Shown here piece by piece: positions 45,611 through 53,420 of a DNA stretch of 64,000 nucleotides. A program made the position numbers and the translations under genes. Each line of letters opens with the position of its first letter. Positions within the stretch are counted from its first letter, which is position 1. A model generated the notes under the pieces. The model saw nothing but the letters and a program-made list of their open reading frames with translations, did not search any database and was not told where the DNA came from. Source of the DNA: Oceanicella sp. SM1341 (GTDB lineage: Bacteria > Pseudomonadota > Alphaproteobacteria > Rhodobacterales > Rhodobacteraceae); NCBI RefSeq assembly GCF_003448965.1, contig NZ_QRGC01000026.1, positions 1-64,000 of the forward strand. Reading direction: 5' to 3'.

Positions 45611-46858
45611 TCATAGCGCCAGCGCGCGCTGCAGATCTTCATGCTCGAAGGCGCTGGCCATGCGGTTGATCTCAGCCGAACGCGCACCGACCGACCTCGC
45701 GGTCTCACGCCAGGTGGCGGTGACCGTGGCCACCTCCTTGATGATTGCGCGCGCTTGCGCGAGCGTCAGGGCGAAGTATTCTGAAGCCTCTTCCAGCAGG
45801 TCGAGCGAACAGGTGCCCTCGTCGAGATCGATATTGGTGGTCAGCACCCTCGCCTTGATGTCGGTCGGCACCGGATTGAGATCGTAGGCCGGCGACAGCG
45901 ACCATCCCGCCTTGCCACGCCAGAGGAAGCCGTGGTTGCGCAGATGATCGTCGACATTGGAGATCAGCACGCTGAAAACGACACGGCGATACAGGGCCTG
46001 GGCATCGGTCTTGCCCTGTGCGCCATGCTCAGCCAGAGCGTCGACGATCTCGGGATAGCTCCCGCGCTCGCCATCCTTGGCGCCCATCATCGCCATCGCT
46101 GACAGGAATGGGATCCGCACCGTGCCCTCGCGATCGAACCGCCGCGACAGCATGACCTTCTTGCCCGCCACATCGATGAGTTCGTGGTGCGGCGTGACGA
46201 TGCCAGCCTGGCCAGCCAGTCGCAGAGCGACCTCCTCCCATGTCTCCATGCTGTATTCGTCGGTTTCCTTCGGAAACTTGGCAATGGAGAGATGACCATG
46301 CTGATCGACGACCGAGGCCTTCGGACGCGCTCCGCCGAGCGATGAGCCAGGCGCAAAGATGAGCTGGAGGTCCTCGTCGGTCTCCTCATCCCGCAGGATC
46401 CGTTCGGTGACCTGCAGGAGGCGCCCGAGCTCGATCAGGGCGGGAACCCCCGCGCGGATCGGTGCCAGGAACGGTTCCTCGCCCACCCGCCGAAATCGCA
46501 GCGCGCCAAGCCGGGTCTCGTCAGCGACACCCAGGAGATAATCGCTTTCGGTCAACGTGCGCACCGCACGGCGATCCCGTCCGGCGCTGCGTCGTTCCGC
46601 GCGCTGCATGAGGCGGCGTCCCCAGGTGTCGGGCGCGGAGTCGCCAATCGAGCCAAAGGTCGACAGCCCTGCCGGTGGAGCAAAGGCGCCACGCGTAGTG
46701 GGGAGAGCAGGCTCAAGCGAGAACCGCTCCGCATCCTTGAGCCAGGCAGGATCGTATTCGAACAGGATGGTCTCACCACCGCGGACACGGTTGCTACGCG
46801 CCAGTCCGACAGGATGCAGGCGGCCCTTCAGATCGACGTGAACTTCGAAATCAGCCAT
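45611..46858 (-). CDS. hipA: HipA family serine/threonine kinase toxin
   Basis: The 415-residue protein has an N-terminal HipA subdomain (MADFEVHVDLKGRLHPVGLA), then the kinase core: GSSLGGARPKASVVD, SIAKFPKETDEYS with the ATP-binding Lys, the catalytic loop ISNVDDHLRNHGFLW and the metal-binding SPAYDLNPVP. HipA toxins phosphorylate aminoacyl-tRNA synthetases, halting translation. It overlaps the hipB stop by 8 bp. Within a defence island it may act as an abortive-infection or maintenance module. Confidence 0.92.
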   Translation of the reverse strand: MADFEVHVDLKGRLHPVGLARSNRVRGGETILFEYDPAWLKDAERFSLEPALPTTRGAFAPPAGLSTFGSIGDSAPDTWGRRLMQRAERRSAGRDRRAVRTLTESDYLLGVADETRLGALRFRRVGEEPFLAPIRAGVPALIELGRLLQVTERILRDEETDEDLQLIFAPGSSLGGARPKASVVDQHGHLSIAKFPKETDEYSMETWEEVALRLAGQAGIVTPHHELIDVAGKKVMLSRRFDREGTVRIPFLSAMAMMGAKDGERGSYPEIVDALAEHGAQGKTDAQALYRRVVFSVLISNVDDHLRNHGFLWRGKAGWSLSPAYDLNPVPTDIKARVLTTNIDLDEGTCSLDLLEEASEYFALTLAQARAIIKEVATVTATWRETARSVGARSAEINRMASAFEHEDLQRALAL

Positions 46859-47186
46859 CGCGCGACGGTCCCGCTGGCCGCTTGAGGTGGACACTCTTCG
46901 GCAAGTCGGCACTGGCCAGCGCCTGGCCGACGCTGTCGTTGGCGATATCCGCAACCTGGCTTAGCCCCTCCAGTAGCCCAAGCGCCTGCAGGACGCTGGC
47001 ATAGATGCCGATGCTGACACTGGTGTCTCCGGCCTCGATCTTCTGGAGTGTCGACCGCGACGTGAAAGCTCGCTCTGCTACGACGGCCATCGGCAACCGC
47101 CGACGCCGCCGGGCGTCCTGGATGTCCGCGCCGAGCTTGCGCAGCGCGCGCCGCACAGCGGCCGGAGGATTGTGAGGTGTTGGCAT
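46851..47186 (-). CDS. hipB: HipB-like HTH antitoxin/repressor
   Basis: The 111-residue Xre-type protein has DIQDARRRRRLPMAVVAERA followed by FTSRSTLQKIEAGDTSVSIG, a complete helix-turn-helix. It is encoded just before hipA with an 8-bp overlap and should neutralise it and repress the operon through the large dyad at 47193-47231. The C-terminal ~35 residues form a tail that could contact HipA. Confidence 0.9.
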   Translation of the reverse strand: MPTPHNPPAAVRRALRKLGADIQDARRRRRLPMAVVAERAFTSRSTLQKIEAGDTSVSIGIYASVLQALGLLEGLSQVADIANDSVGQALASADLPKSVHLKRPAGPSRDG

Positions 47187-47192
47187 CTGTCA

Positions 47193-47231
47193 GCTTCGCA
47201 CTACATACTATAGGCATATGTAGCACGAAGC
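47193..47231. promoter_or_regulatory. hipBA operator: long inverted repeat
   Basis: Two 15-bp arms, GCTTCGCACTACATA (47193-47207) and TATGTAGCACGAAGC (47217-47231), match at 13 of 15 positions around a 9-bp AT-rich spacer. The dyad starts 6 bp upstream of the hipB start codon and is the expected site for HipB autorepression. Confidence 0.8.
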
Positions 47232-47381
47232 CGACAATCTTTGAAGAGATTTACAGATGCAGCGTCATTCGCCACTTCATTTCCCAGGCCGGCAGCTAGT
47301 CTACAGTCGCTCGTTGTGGGCACCAGCGACAGTCAGCACTACGCCGGCGTAGCTGATATCGCCGCAGTGCTCTTTGCGCCA

Positions 47382-48539
47382 TCAGGGCAGAACTGGAAAG
47401 TTAGCCGGAATGTCCGGGATAAAGCCGCGCGCCTTGAGGGCTGCATCCGCGCCGGCGTAGCCGGCCTTAACGAGAAGCCTCTGCTCGACGCTGGAGAACG
47501 GATTGAGCCTCGTTCGCAAGTCGGCCGCTTCGCGAGCCTCTTCACGCGACAGCGCCGTACCGTGTTCGATACGATATTGCTCCGGCGCAGACCCAATGTC
47601 CCAGTATACGACATTTCTCTGACCCGAGTTAGCCATGCCGAACAGGATACGCTGACGTGAGTTCTGGACTTGCTGCTGGATGATGTTGAGCGTCCGGTAC
47701 GTTTGCCCGACCCATCGACCGCCAGGTTTTCCGACTTCCGGGATCGTCTTCCCTGCGTCACTGACAAGGATCGTGCGACAGCGCTTCCACACACGCTCCA
47801 GGCCAAGGTTGTCGTAGACGCCGCCGTCCGTAAGTACAGCGCGCTCGGTGAAAGGTGGTCGGTGAAGGTCAGCACCTGCGGCAGCCTTGACGCGTTGACC
47901 CGTCAAATCGATTGCAACTGGCGACAATAGAGGCGGGAAAGCCGATGACGCCGCGACTACTTTTGAGAGCGGCAGATCGGGCTTGTCTATGATGCCGACG
48001 CGGTAGTCTGCCGCGTAAGCCTTAGAAAATCGCCAGCCGCTACCGGTCTGGAGATTTGTGGCCATAAAGGTGAAACGCGGACTGTCCGACAGGTCTTGTA
48101 GAGTGGCCCCTTGATAGAGGTGCCGGTCATAGGCGCGCGCAATGCAATCCGCGGCAGCACATCCAGGGAGAAAGCTGTAAAGGATGGCCCGGGTGTCGAT
48201 CCCGATGCCAACGAAGCGAAGGAGCGGGACAACCACTTCGTGGCAGAGGTTCCTGGCGACACCAGAGGCGTCGAAGTCCAGATCGCTCCATTTCAGCGCC
48301 AGGAAGCCAGCTGCGATCGATCCACCTGAGACACTGGCCACCTCATCAATTCCAGCGAGATATCCGAGTTCGTTGAGCCGGATTAGCGCGCCGAGATGGT
48401 AGATTGTCGCGCGATATCCGCCACCCGACAGGCAAAGTCCGATCGTATCCTCGACCTTGCGCGCTTGGAGGAAATCCCCGCCAACACCATTTTTGACGAA
48501 CTTGCTCTGGATGTCTTCGGCTGCACTAGGCTCGGTCAT
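47382..48539 (-). CDS. Patatin-like phospholipase, predicted effector
   Basis: The 385-residue protein has the patatin oxyanion loop LSGGGYR (37-43), the nucleophile region ASVSGGS (Ser 71, with Ser replacing the first Gly of GxSxG) and the catalytic Asp in TDGGVYDNLG (D238). It has no signal peptide. Patatins are membrane-degrading effectors in several defence systems, for example CapV in CBASS. It overlaps the E2-E1-JAB stop by four bases (ATGA), so it is the last gene of that operon. I infer that it is the toxic output of the conjugation system. Confidence 0.9.
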   Translation of the reverse strand: MTEPSAAEDIQSKFVKNGVGGDFLQARKVEDTIGLCLSGGGYRATIYHLGALIRLNELGYLAGIDEVASVSGGSIAAGFLALKWSDLDFDASGVARNLCHEVVVPLLRFVGIGIDTRAILYSFLPGCAAADCIARAYDRHLYQGATLQDLSDSPRFTFMATNLQTGSGWRFSKAYAADYRVGIIDKPDLPLSKVVAASSAFPPLLSPVAIDLTGQRVKAAAGADLHRPPFTERAVLTDGGVYDNLGLERVWKRCRTILVSDAGKTIPEVGKPGGRWVGQTYRTLNIIQQQVQNSRQRILFGMANSGQRNVVYWDIGSAPEQYRIEHGTALSREEAREAADLRTRLNPFSSVEQRLLVKAGYAGADAALKARGFIPDIPANFPVLP

Positions 48540-50806
48540 TGAGCCGCCTCTCCGGCATCGTACGCAGACCGGTTCCCCAACATCAGCCTGAATGCGCCAT
48601 TGTCACCGGCAATACCCATCAAGGCCGGAAGATCCTCGTTCTGCAATTCTTCGGTCAGCCAGCACATCTGACGGATGTCGGTGGCGCTGGGTCTTGTAGA
48701 TGATCCCTGAGGGTGGGAGTGCCACTCACCGACATACCGCACCTGATAAAGTGATCGTTTGGTTGCTTCGCTTACAGCGTCGGCAAGTCCCATGACGCCA
48801 CGCTCAAAGGCGTGAGCACTGCCTCTGCTGTCCACCGGCGCAGCCATTGCCCGGACGATTTGGATGGTCTGGCGGCTCGTGTCCACAATGCCCAGGAGAA
48901 CCCCACCCGTTTCATTGGGAAGACTTTCTGCCCGAAGCTGGACAATCTCCTGGGCGACAGAGGCACCATAACTGACGACCCATGCGCCAAGCGAGATGCG
49001 CTCGACGGCCTCCCCATCTTCATGGTTCAGTGAAACGCTAAGGTCGTCTTGCACTGTCCAGATAGAAACACGCCCAAATGGAGCCTTTGCCGCTTCGATC
49101 ACGGCGCGGGATGCGATTGCGCTCAGGAGCGCCGCCGAAGATGCAGGGATGCGGTTGGTCAGAGCTCGGCAGGAGCCGCTGTAACGTAGGCCGTCGCCTG
49201 ATACCCGAAGGTGGGCTTCTAGGTCAGATCTTGTCTGGATCAACCGATGATACTGGGCTTCCAGCTCGTGCAGCTTGATGCCCCGATCAGCGCTCTCGGC
49301 GAGCAGCACGATGGCGGAGCCCTCCGGGTTGAAAAAGATCGAAATACGCCGCGCTGCACCAGCTAGGTTGGAAATGTGCCGGGATACCGCGACCGATGCT
49401 GAGGAGTCGAGGATAAGATCCGCGTTTGAGATTGCCTCAGCCAGACCGGTTTGGGATGCGCCATCAGCAGTCAGGATGTTGGCATTCAGCCCATGCGCCA
49501 GTTCGCCAGTCAGCCTGCTGACGTAGTGGGCAAGGGCAGGCGCTTTCGGAGCCCCCGTATCATCCGGGAAGAGGGCATGGCGTGCGAAGTTGTGCGGCAG
49601 GAGAATGTCGTCATCCACGACCGTCCAGGTGAAATGTCCTTCGCGGGCGAGAGTGGTGGCCAAGTGCGAGCCCAGTGAACCCGCACCAATCAGCACCGCC
49701 TTTCGCTGGTCAGGCTCGACTTCGCCGCTGACGGCCGCGCCGATGTTGCGATCAAATTCCAAGTGAACGTCGGCAGGCTCGATGCGAATAGCCTGTAGTT
49801 CTGCGTCGGGAGCAGAGAACAAGGTTTGAAGGTAGGCCTCACTTGCGCCCTTGCCGCTATTGTTTTTTGCAAGGGCTCCCAGTGCCACCCCCACTTCCCC
49901 GGCGCATTCATGAGTAACGAACGCTCGCAGGTCGTGGGCAGTCCGGCCGGCTTCATCGGAAACCGGAAAGGCAACGACAATGGCGATCCTGGCATTAAGT
50001 CGCCGCACAGCGTCGTTTCCCAGGCCTGCCCAGGATGTGAGCCTCTGCCGCAGTAAAGCGACCAAATCGAAACCGCACGCTGATAGCTGACTGGCGAGCC
50101 CATTCAGCGCCTGGGGAGCGAACTGGATACGCTGCATCCCCTGCGGCGCGACGGACACCGGCACCACCACAAATGCCGGCGGGTCGTCCCGACGCAAATC
50201 AGCCAGCTGAGTGATAATGATCGACATGTTATCCCCTCGAACGAATCCAAGGAGTTCCGCAGGCTCGGCACCATCATGCAAGGCGGCCCTTGGAACAACA
50301 AGCGTCATAGGGCTGTAGAAGAAGAGCGGTTCGAGAGGCTGCGCCTGATCATGCAAGTCGCCGGCAGCAGCTTTGGCCAGCCACAGCTGAATGCGCCGCA
50401 AAAAATCTGCCGACGTGTAAGTCAGGCGCGCTTCTTGCCAGGGACGATCATCGATGCAAAGTGCCCGCGGATACCCTTCGGGTGACCAATTCTGATGCAT
50501 CGTCTCGGGGAAGTCCGAGCGTAGTGCAAGAACACTGGGCGGCTTTGATTCCTCGCCAAAGACGACAGCTACCGGTTCAATTCCCCGAATGGGCGCGGCG
50601 AGTTCCTGCGGACGTTCGACCTCGATTTCGAGAAGTAGAGCGGCCAGCTGGCCGTCTGCGGCCTGGCGCGCGCCAACTAAAGTAACGCCAGCTGCACCGC
50701 CGTCACTGATATAGTCGGCCAGAATACGGACGGCGCCGATGGCGCTGTCCGCAGCATTGATTGGGTCACCAAATTCAACCCACCAGCTATGCAGACCAAC
50801 TTCCAT
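48536..50806 (-). CDS. Fused E2-E1-JAB ubiquitin-like conjugation/deconjugation protein
   Basis: The 756-residue protein has three domains. The N-terminal E2-like domain (about 1-180) has the candidate cysteine in YPRALCIDDRPW (C117). The central E1/ThiF domain (about 365-600) has the nucleotide motif VLIGAGSLGS, VVDDDILLPHNFARHAL with the conserved Asp and Arg, and a candidate catalytic Cys in SGSCRALTNRIP (about 546). The C-terminal JAB/JAMM isopeptidase (about 625-745) has ETGGVLLG and WHSHP-x7-S-x2-D, with all metal ligands present. CBASS encodes these functions as Cap2 (E2-E1) and Cap3 (JAB); here they are one chain. The ATG at 50806 follows a possible TTG at 50809. Confidence 0.88.
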   Translation of the reverse strand: MEVGLHSWWVEFGDPINAADSAIGAVRILADYISDGGAAGVTLVGARQAADGQLAALLLEIEVERPQELAAPIRGIEPVAVVFGEESKPPSVLALRSDFPETMHQNWSPEGYPRALCIDDRPWQEARLTYTSADFLRRIQLWLAKAAAGDLHDQAQPLEPLFFYSPMTLVVPRAALHDGAEPAELLGFVRGDNMSIIITQLADLRRDDPPAFVVVPVSVAPQGMQRIQFAPQALNGLASQLSACGFDLVALLRQRLTSWAGLGNDAVRRLNARIAIVVAFPVSDEAGRTAHDLRAFVTHECAGEVGVALGALAKNNSGKGASEAYLQTLFSAPDAELQAIRIEPADVHLEFDRNIGAAVSGEVEPDQRKAVLIGAGSLGSHLATTLAREGHFTWTVVDDDILLPHNFARHALFPDDTGAPKAPALAHYVSRLTGELAHGLNANILTADGASQTGLAEAISNADLILDSSASVAVSRHISNLAGAARRISIFFNPEGSAIVLLAESADRGIKLHELEAQYHRLIQTRSDLEAHLRVSGDGLRYSGSCRALTNRIPASSAALLSAIASRAVIEAAKAPFGRVSIWTVQDDLSVSLNHEDGEAVERISLGAWVVSYGASVAQEIVQLRAESLPNETGGVLLGIVDTSRQTIQIVRAMAAPVDSRGSAHAFERGVMGLADAVSEATKRSLYQVRYVGEWHSHPQGSSTRPSATDIRQMCWLTEELQNEDLPALMGIAGDNGAFRLMLGNRSAYDAGEAAQ

Positions 50807-50811
50807 CAAGA

Positions 50812-51945
50812 TTAGCCCGCCCGCGCAGGTGCCGAAACGATACTGGCAGCACCGGCGGTAGCCGAGATGGTAAGCAGGCGCGCACCGCGATCGGTGATCT
50901 CGATCTGGATCGGCTTGGGTTTGGCGATGGACGGAGTCTCCATCGTCACTTTGAAGCTACCGTCAGCCTCCCGGGCGACGGATTTGTAGTAAGCGCCAGC
51001 CTGACGGTGCGGTGGCTGGACGTCCTTGTCCTCCGCGCTGCCCTTGACCGGCATCGGCTTGCTGGTCGACACCATAACATGGCGCTCGCGACCCTGGGTC
51101 TCACAGAGCCATTCGACATCCTCGGTCGGCTGGGTCTTGTCTTCGCCCTTTTCCCACCCAATGGCTGTGTACGAGCAATGATGCGGAAGCTTGAAGATGT
51201 CCCACAGGAGGCGGTCTTCGTTGCCGTGCCGCTTGGTCGTCTTAACCATCTGGTCGATTGAACCGCAGTCGATGTCCGACATAAAGAGCGCATAGGTCTC
51301 GCGGTCATTTTCGCGGAACGTCGCCTGAAAGACGACGCTGTCCTGATTGCGGTCGATGATGCCGTTGTCGTCCTGACGCCAGCCGAACGGGCTATGGATG
51401 AAGAATTCGACCTGTTCTTGCCCATACTTCGAGTAGCCCGGCACATAAGTACCGGCATCGGTGATCAGATGCGCTCGCGCTTCCAGCGACAGCCCCTGCT
51501 TTTCTAGCCAGTCCTTAAGCTTCTTGGGCCGTGAGAACACGCGGATGCCATAGCCCTGACGCAAGCGGTGACGTGCCTCCTGCCGGATGATCCGGGCGCT
51601 GTCCTGGCAACCGTCCTCAAGGATTGCGGCAGCGGGAACCCAGAGTTCCTTGATCTTGATCCGGCCTTCACCCTGATACTTCGTTGCATGGTCCAGCCAG
51701 AAGAAGTCACCGGCGCCGCAGCAATGGTCGTCGTCGAGGTGGGTGAAGCAGACGACGTCGTAATTGTCCCGCTTGGCAGCGCGCAGATCGGCCTTGAGGA
51801 CGTCCGGCAGGTCGACCCGCTTGTCGAACGGATCATTGGCGTTTCGCATATCGGCATAGTCCACGAGCATTTTCTGCCCGTTGGCAAAGTCGATGAGGGT
51901 GCAGTCGGCATTACCGAGCGGGTGGAAAGTTAGGGTCGCAGTCAC
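50812..51945 (-). CDS. Metallo-beta-lactamase fold hydrolase (ComEC-like), conjugation-system partner
   Basis: The protein is about 377 residues from a GTG at 51945 (MTATLTFHPLGNADCTLIDF); an ATG at 52026 would add an unconserved tail and enter the promoter. The metal motif reads THLDDDHCCG, that is H-x-D-x-D-H, where the second His of HxHxDH is Asp; a later LPHHCSY supplies another ligand. Such MBL proteins have been noted beside E1/E2/JAB genes in comparative genomics. Its substrate (nucleotide, nucleic acid or conjugate) is unknown. It is the first gene of the operon and lies 5 bp before the E2-E1-JAB start. Confidence 0.85.
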   Translation of the reverse strand: MTATLTFHPLGNADCTLIDFANGQKMLVDYADMRNANDPFDKRVDLPDVLKADLRAAKRDNYDVVCFTHLDDDHCCGAGDFFWLDHATKYQGEGRIKIKELWVPAAAILEDGCQDSARIIRQEARHRLRQGYGIRVFSRPKKLKDWLEKQGLSLEARAHLITDAGTYVPGYSKYGQEQVEFFIHSPFGWRQDDNGIIDRNQDSVVFQATFRENDRETYALFMSDIDCGSIDQMVKTTKRHGNEDRLLWDIFKLPHHCSYTAIGWEKGEDKTQPTEDVEWLCETQGRERHVMVSTSKPMPVKGSAEDKDVQPPHRQAGAYYKSVAREADGSFKVTMETPSIAKPKPIQIEITDRGARLLTISATAGAASIVSAPARAG

Positions 51946-52115
51946 GTTAGGCCTCGCATCTGATGTTTCACAACGGAGGCGCTCGCTCGCATGGTCATTG
52001 GCCCCTGCTCGGAACCATGATCGCATGTTGACTGCCGCTCCCAGATGGGATACAAAACTATACGCATATCACTACGATGTCAATATCGTTTTGATACCCA
52101 TTAAGTGAGGATGCC
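51946..52115. promoter_or_regulatory. Divergent promoter region between MBL and WYL genes
   Basis: A markedly AT-rich patch lies at 52040-52110. ATGGGATACAAAAC (about 52046-52059) and GTTTTGATACCCAT form a long imperfect inverted repeat (11 of 14), and TATC-N5-GATA sits inside its right arm. BrxR/CapW-type WYL repressors bind dyads between themselves and divergent defence operons, so this is the likely operator. Confidence 0.6.
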
Positions 52116-53048
52116 ATGAACGAAAAGAGCCCCGCAATCCGATGGGGTGTAGAGCAGAGACTGGAGTTCATCGAATTTCGGCTGTTCTGGGAGGGTGGGA
52201 TCAATCGCGGCGACATCATCGAGATGTTCGGCGTCTCGGTCCCACAGGCATCCAGAGATCTCGCCATGTACCAGGACACCGCACCTGGGAACGTGGACTA
52301 CGACAAAAGCGCAAAGCGCTACGTCCCATCGCATACGTTCCGAACACGGTTTCTGCGGCCTGATCCAAGCGTCTATTTATCCCGGCTTCGCGTACTTGGT
52401 GAAGGCCTGTCTCGGCCAGAAGATTCATGGGTGGCACATGTGCCGGAGATAGACGTAGCGGTTACACCGCATCGCATCATTGATACCGAGATACTGCGCT
52501 CAGTATTGACGGCGATGCGGGAGCGCCGTTCGCTCGATGTGTGCTACCAGTCGATGAACACTAAGCGACCCGATCCGGTTTGGCGTCGCATTACCCCCCA
52601 TGCCTTCGGTTATGACGGGTTCCGGTGGCATACACGCGCATTCTGCCATTTGGAGAACAGGTTTAAGGATTTCCTGCTTCCTCGGATCTTAGAGGCCGGG
52701 TCGTTCGGTGATCCCGTGGCGCTGGGAGACAAGGACACACTCTGGCAAGAGTATGTCGGGATCGAGATTGCGCCCCATCCGCAGCTGACAGACAGCCAGA
52801 AGAAGGTCGTCGCTAAAGACTACGGCATGTCGGATGGCTCTATGGTCCTCAGAGTCCGGAATGCAATGCTGTTTTACGCCCTCAAGAGACTGGGTCTGTT
52901 GGGTGACGCCGAAAAAGAAGACGCACGGCGGCAACATATTGTTGTCGTGAACAAGGAGGATGTGCAATCAGCCTTGGCTCGATCTGAAATTATTGAATTC
53001 AATACTGAAGCAGATCTACTGGAGGGGCGAACTCTTGGTGAACCTTGA
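52116..53048 (+). CDS. WYL-domain transcriptional regulator (BrxR/CapW type)
   Basis: The 310-residue protein has an N-terminal winged helix (about 10-95, NRGDIIEMFGVSVPQASRDL), a WYL domain (about 130-200) with VCYQSMNTKR, WRRITPHAFGYDGFRWHTRA and FKDFLLPRI, and a C-terminal WCX-like dimerisation domain. BrxR and CapW are repressors of BREX, CBASS and other defence loci and are thought to sense an infection signal. GAGG precedes the start. It lies between the conjugation operon, which is divergent, and the helicase/methyltransferase set, which is codirectional, so it may control either or both. Confidence 0.92.
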   Translation: MNEKSPAIRWGVEQRLEFIEFRLFWEGGINRGDIIEMFGVSVPQASRDLAMYQDTAPGNVDYDKSAKRYVPSHTFRTRFLRPDPSVYLSRLRVLGEGLSRPEDSWVAHVPEIDVAVTPHRIIDTEILRSVLTAMRERRSLDVCYQSMNTKRPDPVWRRITPHAFGYDGFRWHTRAFCHLENRFKDFLLPRILEAGSFGDPVALGDKDTLWQEYVGIEIAPHPQLTDSQKKVVAKDYGMSDGSMVLRVRNAMLFYALKRLGLLGDAEKEDARRQHIVVVNKEDVQSALARSEIIEFNTEADLLEGRTLGEP

Positions 53049-53356
53049 GAGCATTGGCGGCGGTACGCTTGATGGTCGGGAGCCACTCTTCGACCATAGC
53101 GCGATCCACCAACAGCTTTCCCCCTGGTGCTGGATCGGTCGGAGGAATTTGCTTAAACGGCAGAGGCGCCACGATGCTGGTGCCTCAACTTTGTGTCGGA
53201 CAGTCTCTCCGACGACCGCCTCTTCCGGATCCTGCGAGTGATCAACTGCTTCAGCCGGGAATGCTTGGCGACGGATGCCGGCTCCTTTGAGCGTCTGGTC
53301 AGCGCGCAATGGCGATGGCCAGATCGCATGGCAACCTCCCCCAAGGATCCCCAATG
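53049..53356. other. Junction with transposase and unknown gene fragments
   Basis: Two decayed pieces meet here. On the minus strand, 53160 to 52999 encodes PFKQIPPTDPAPGGKLLVDR, continuing to a natural stop LLQY, and looks like the C terminus of a lost protein. On the plus strand is an IS3-family remnant (separate entry). Between them nothing functional is seen. The mosaic marks an old recombination point inside the defence island. Confidence 0.45.
53184..53300 (+). pseudogene. IS3-family transposase (orfB) fragment
   Basis: The plus-strand frame reads LNFVSDSLSDDRLFRILRVI followed by NCFSRECLATDAGS, closely resembling the rve core of IS3-family OrfB (LDFVxDxL...FRxLxVVDxFSRECL). The catalytic Asp of VVD is Asn here. 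Sequences before and after are unrelated and the rest of the transposase is absent, so it is a dead remnant. Confidence 0.7.
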
Positions 53357-53389
53357 TTGACATCATTTCAATCAAGTAATTACTTGATT
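53357..53389 (+). promoter_or_regulatory. Promoter with 20-bp perfect palindrome (operator)
   Basis: A consensus -35 TTGACA (53357-53362) is followed by the perfect palindrome AATCAAGTAATTACTTGATT (53370-53389), which covers the expected -10 region. A dimeric repressor there would block the promoter of the helicase/methyltransferase operon starting at 53421. Confidence 0.75.
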
Positions 53390-53420
53390 TGGGAGAATTT
53401 TCACCTGGAAGCAGACCGGC

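Noticed and set aside
47382-52026. Standard CBASS operon
   Set aside because: E2-E1, JAB and patatin are present, but no CD-NTase is encoded anywhere in the neighbourhood, and the MBL protein is not a CBASS component.
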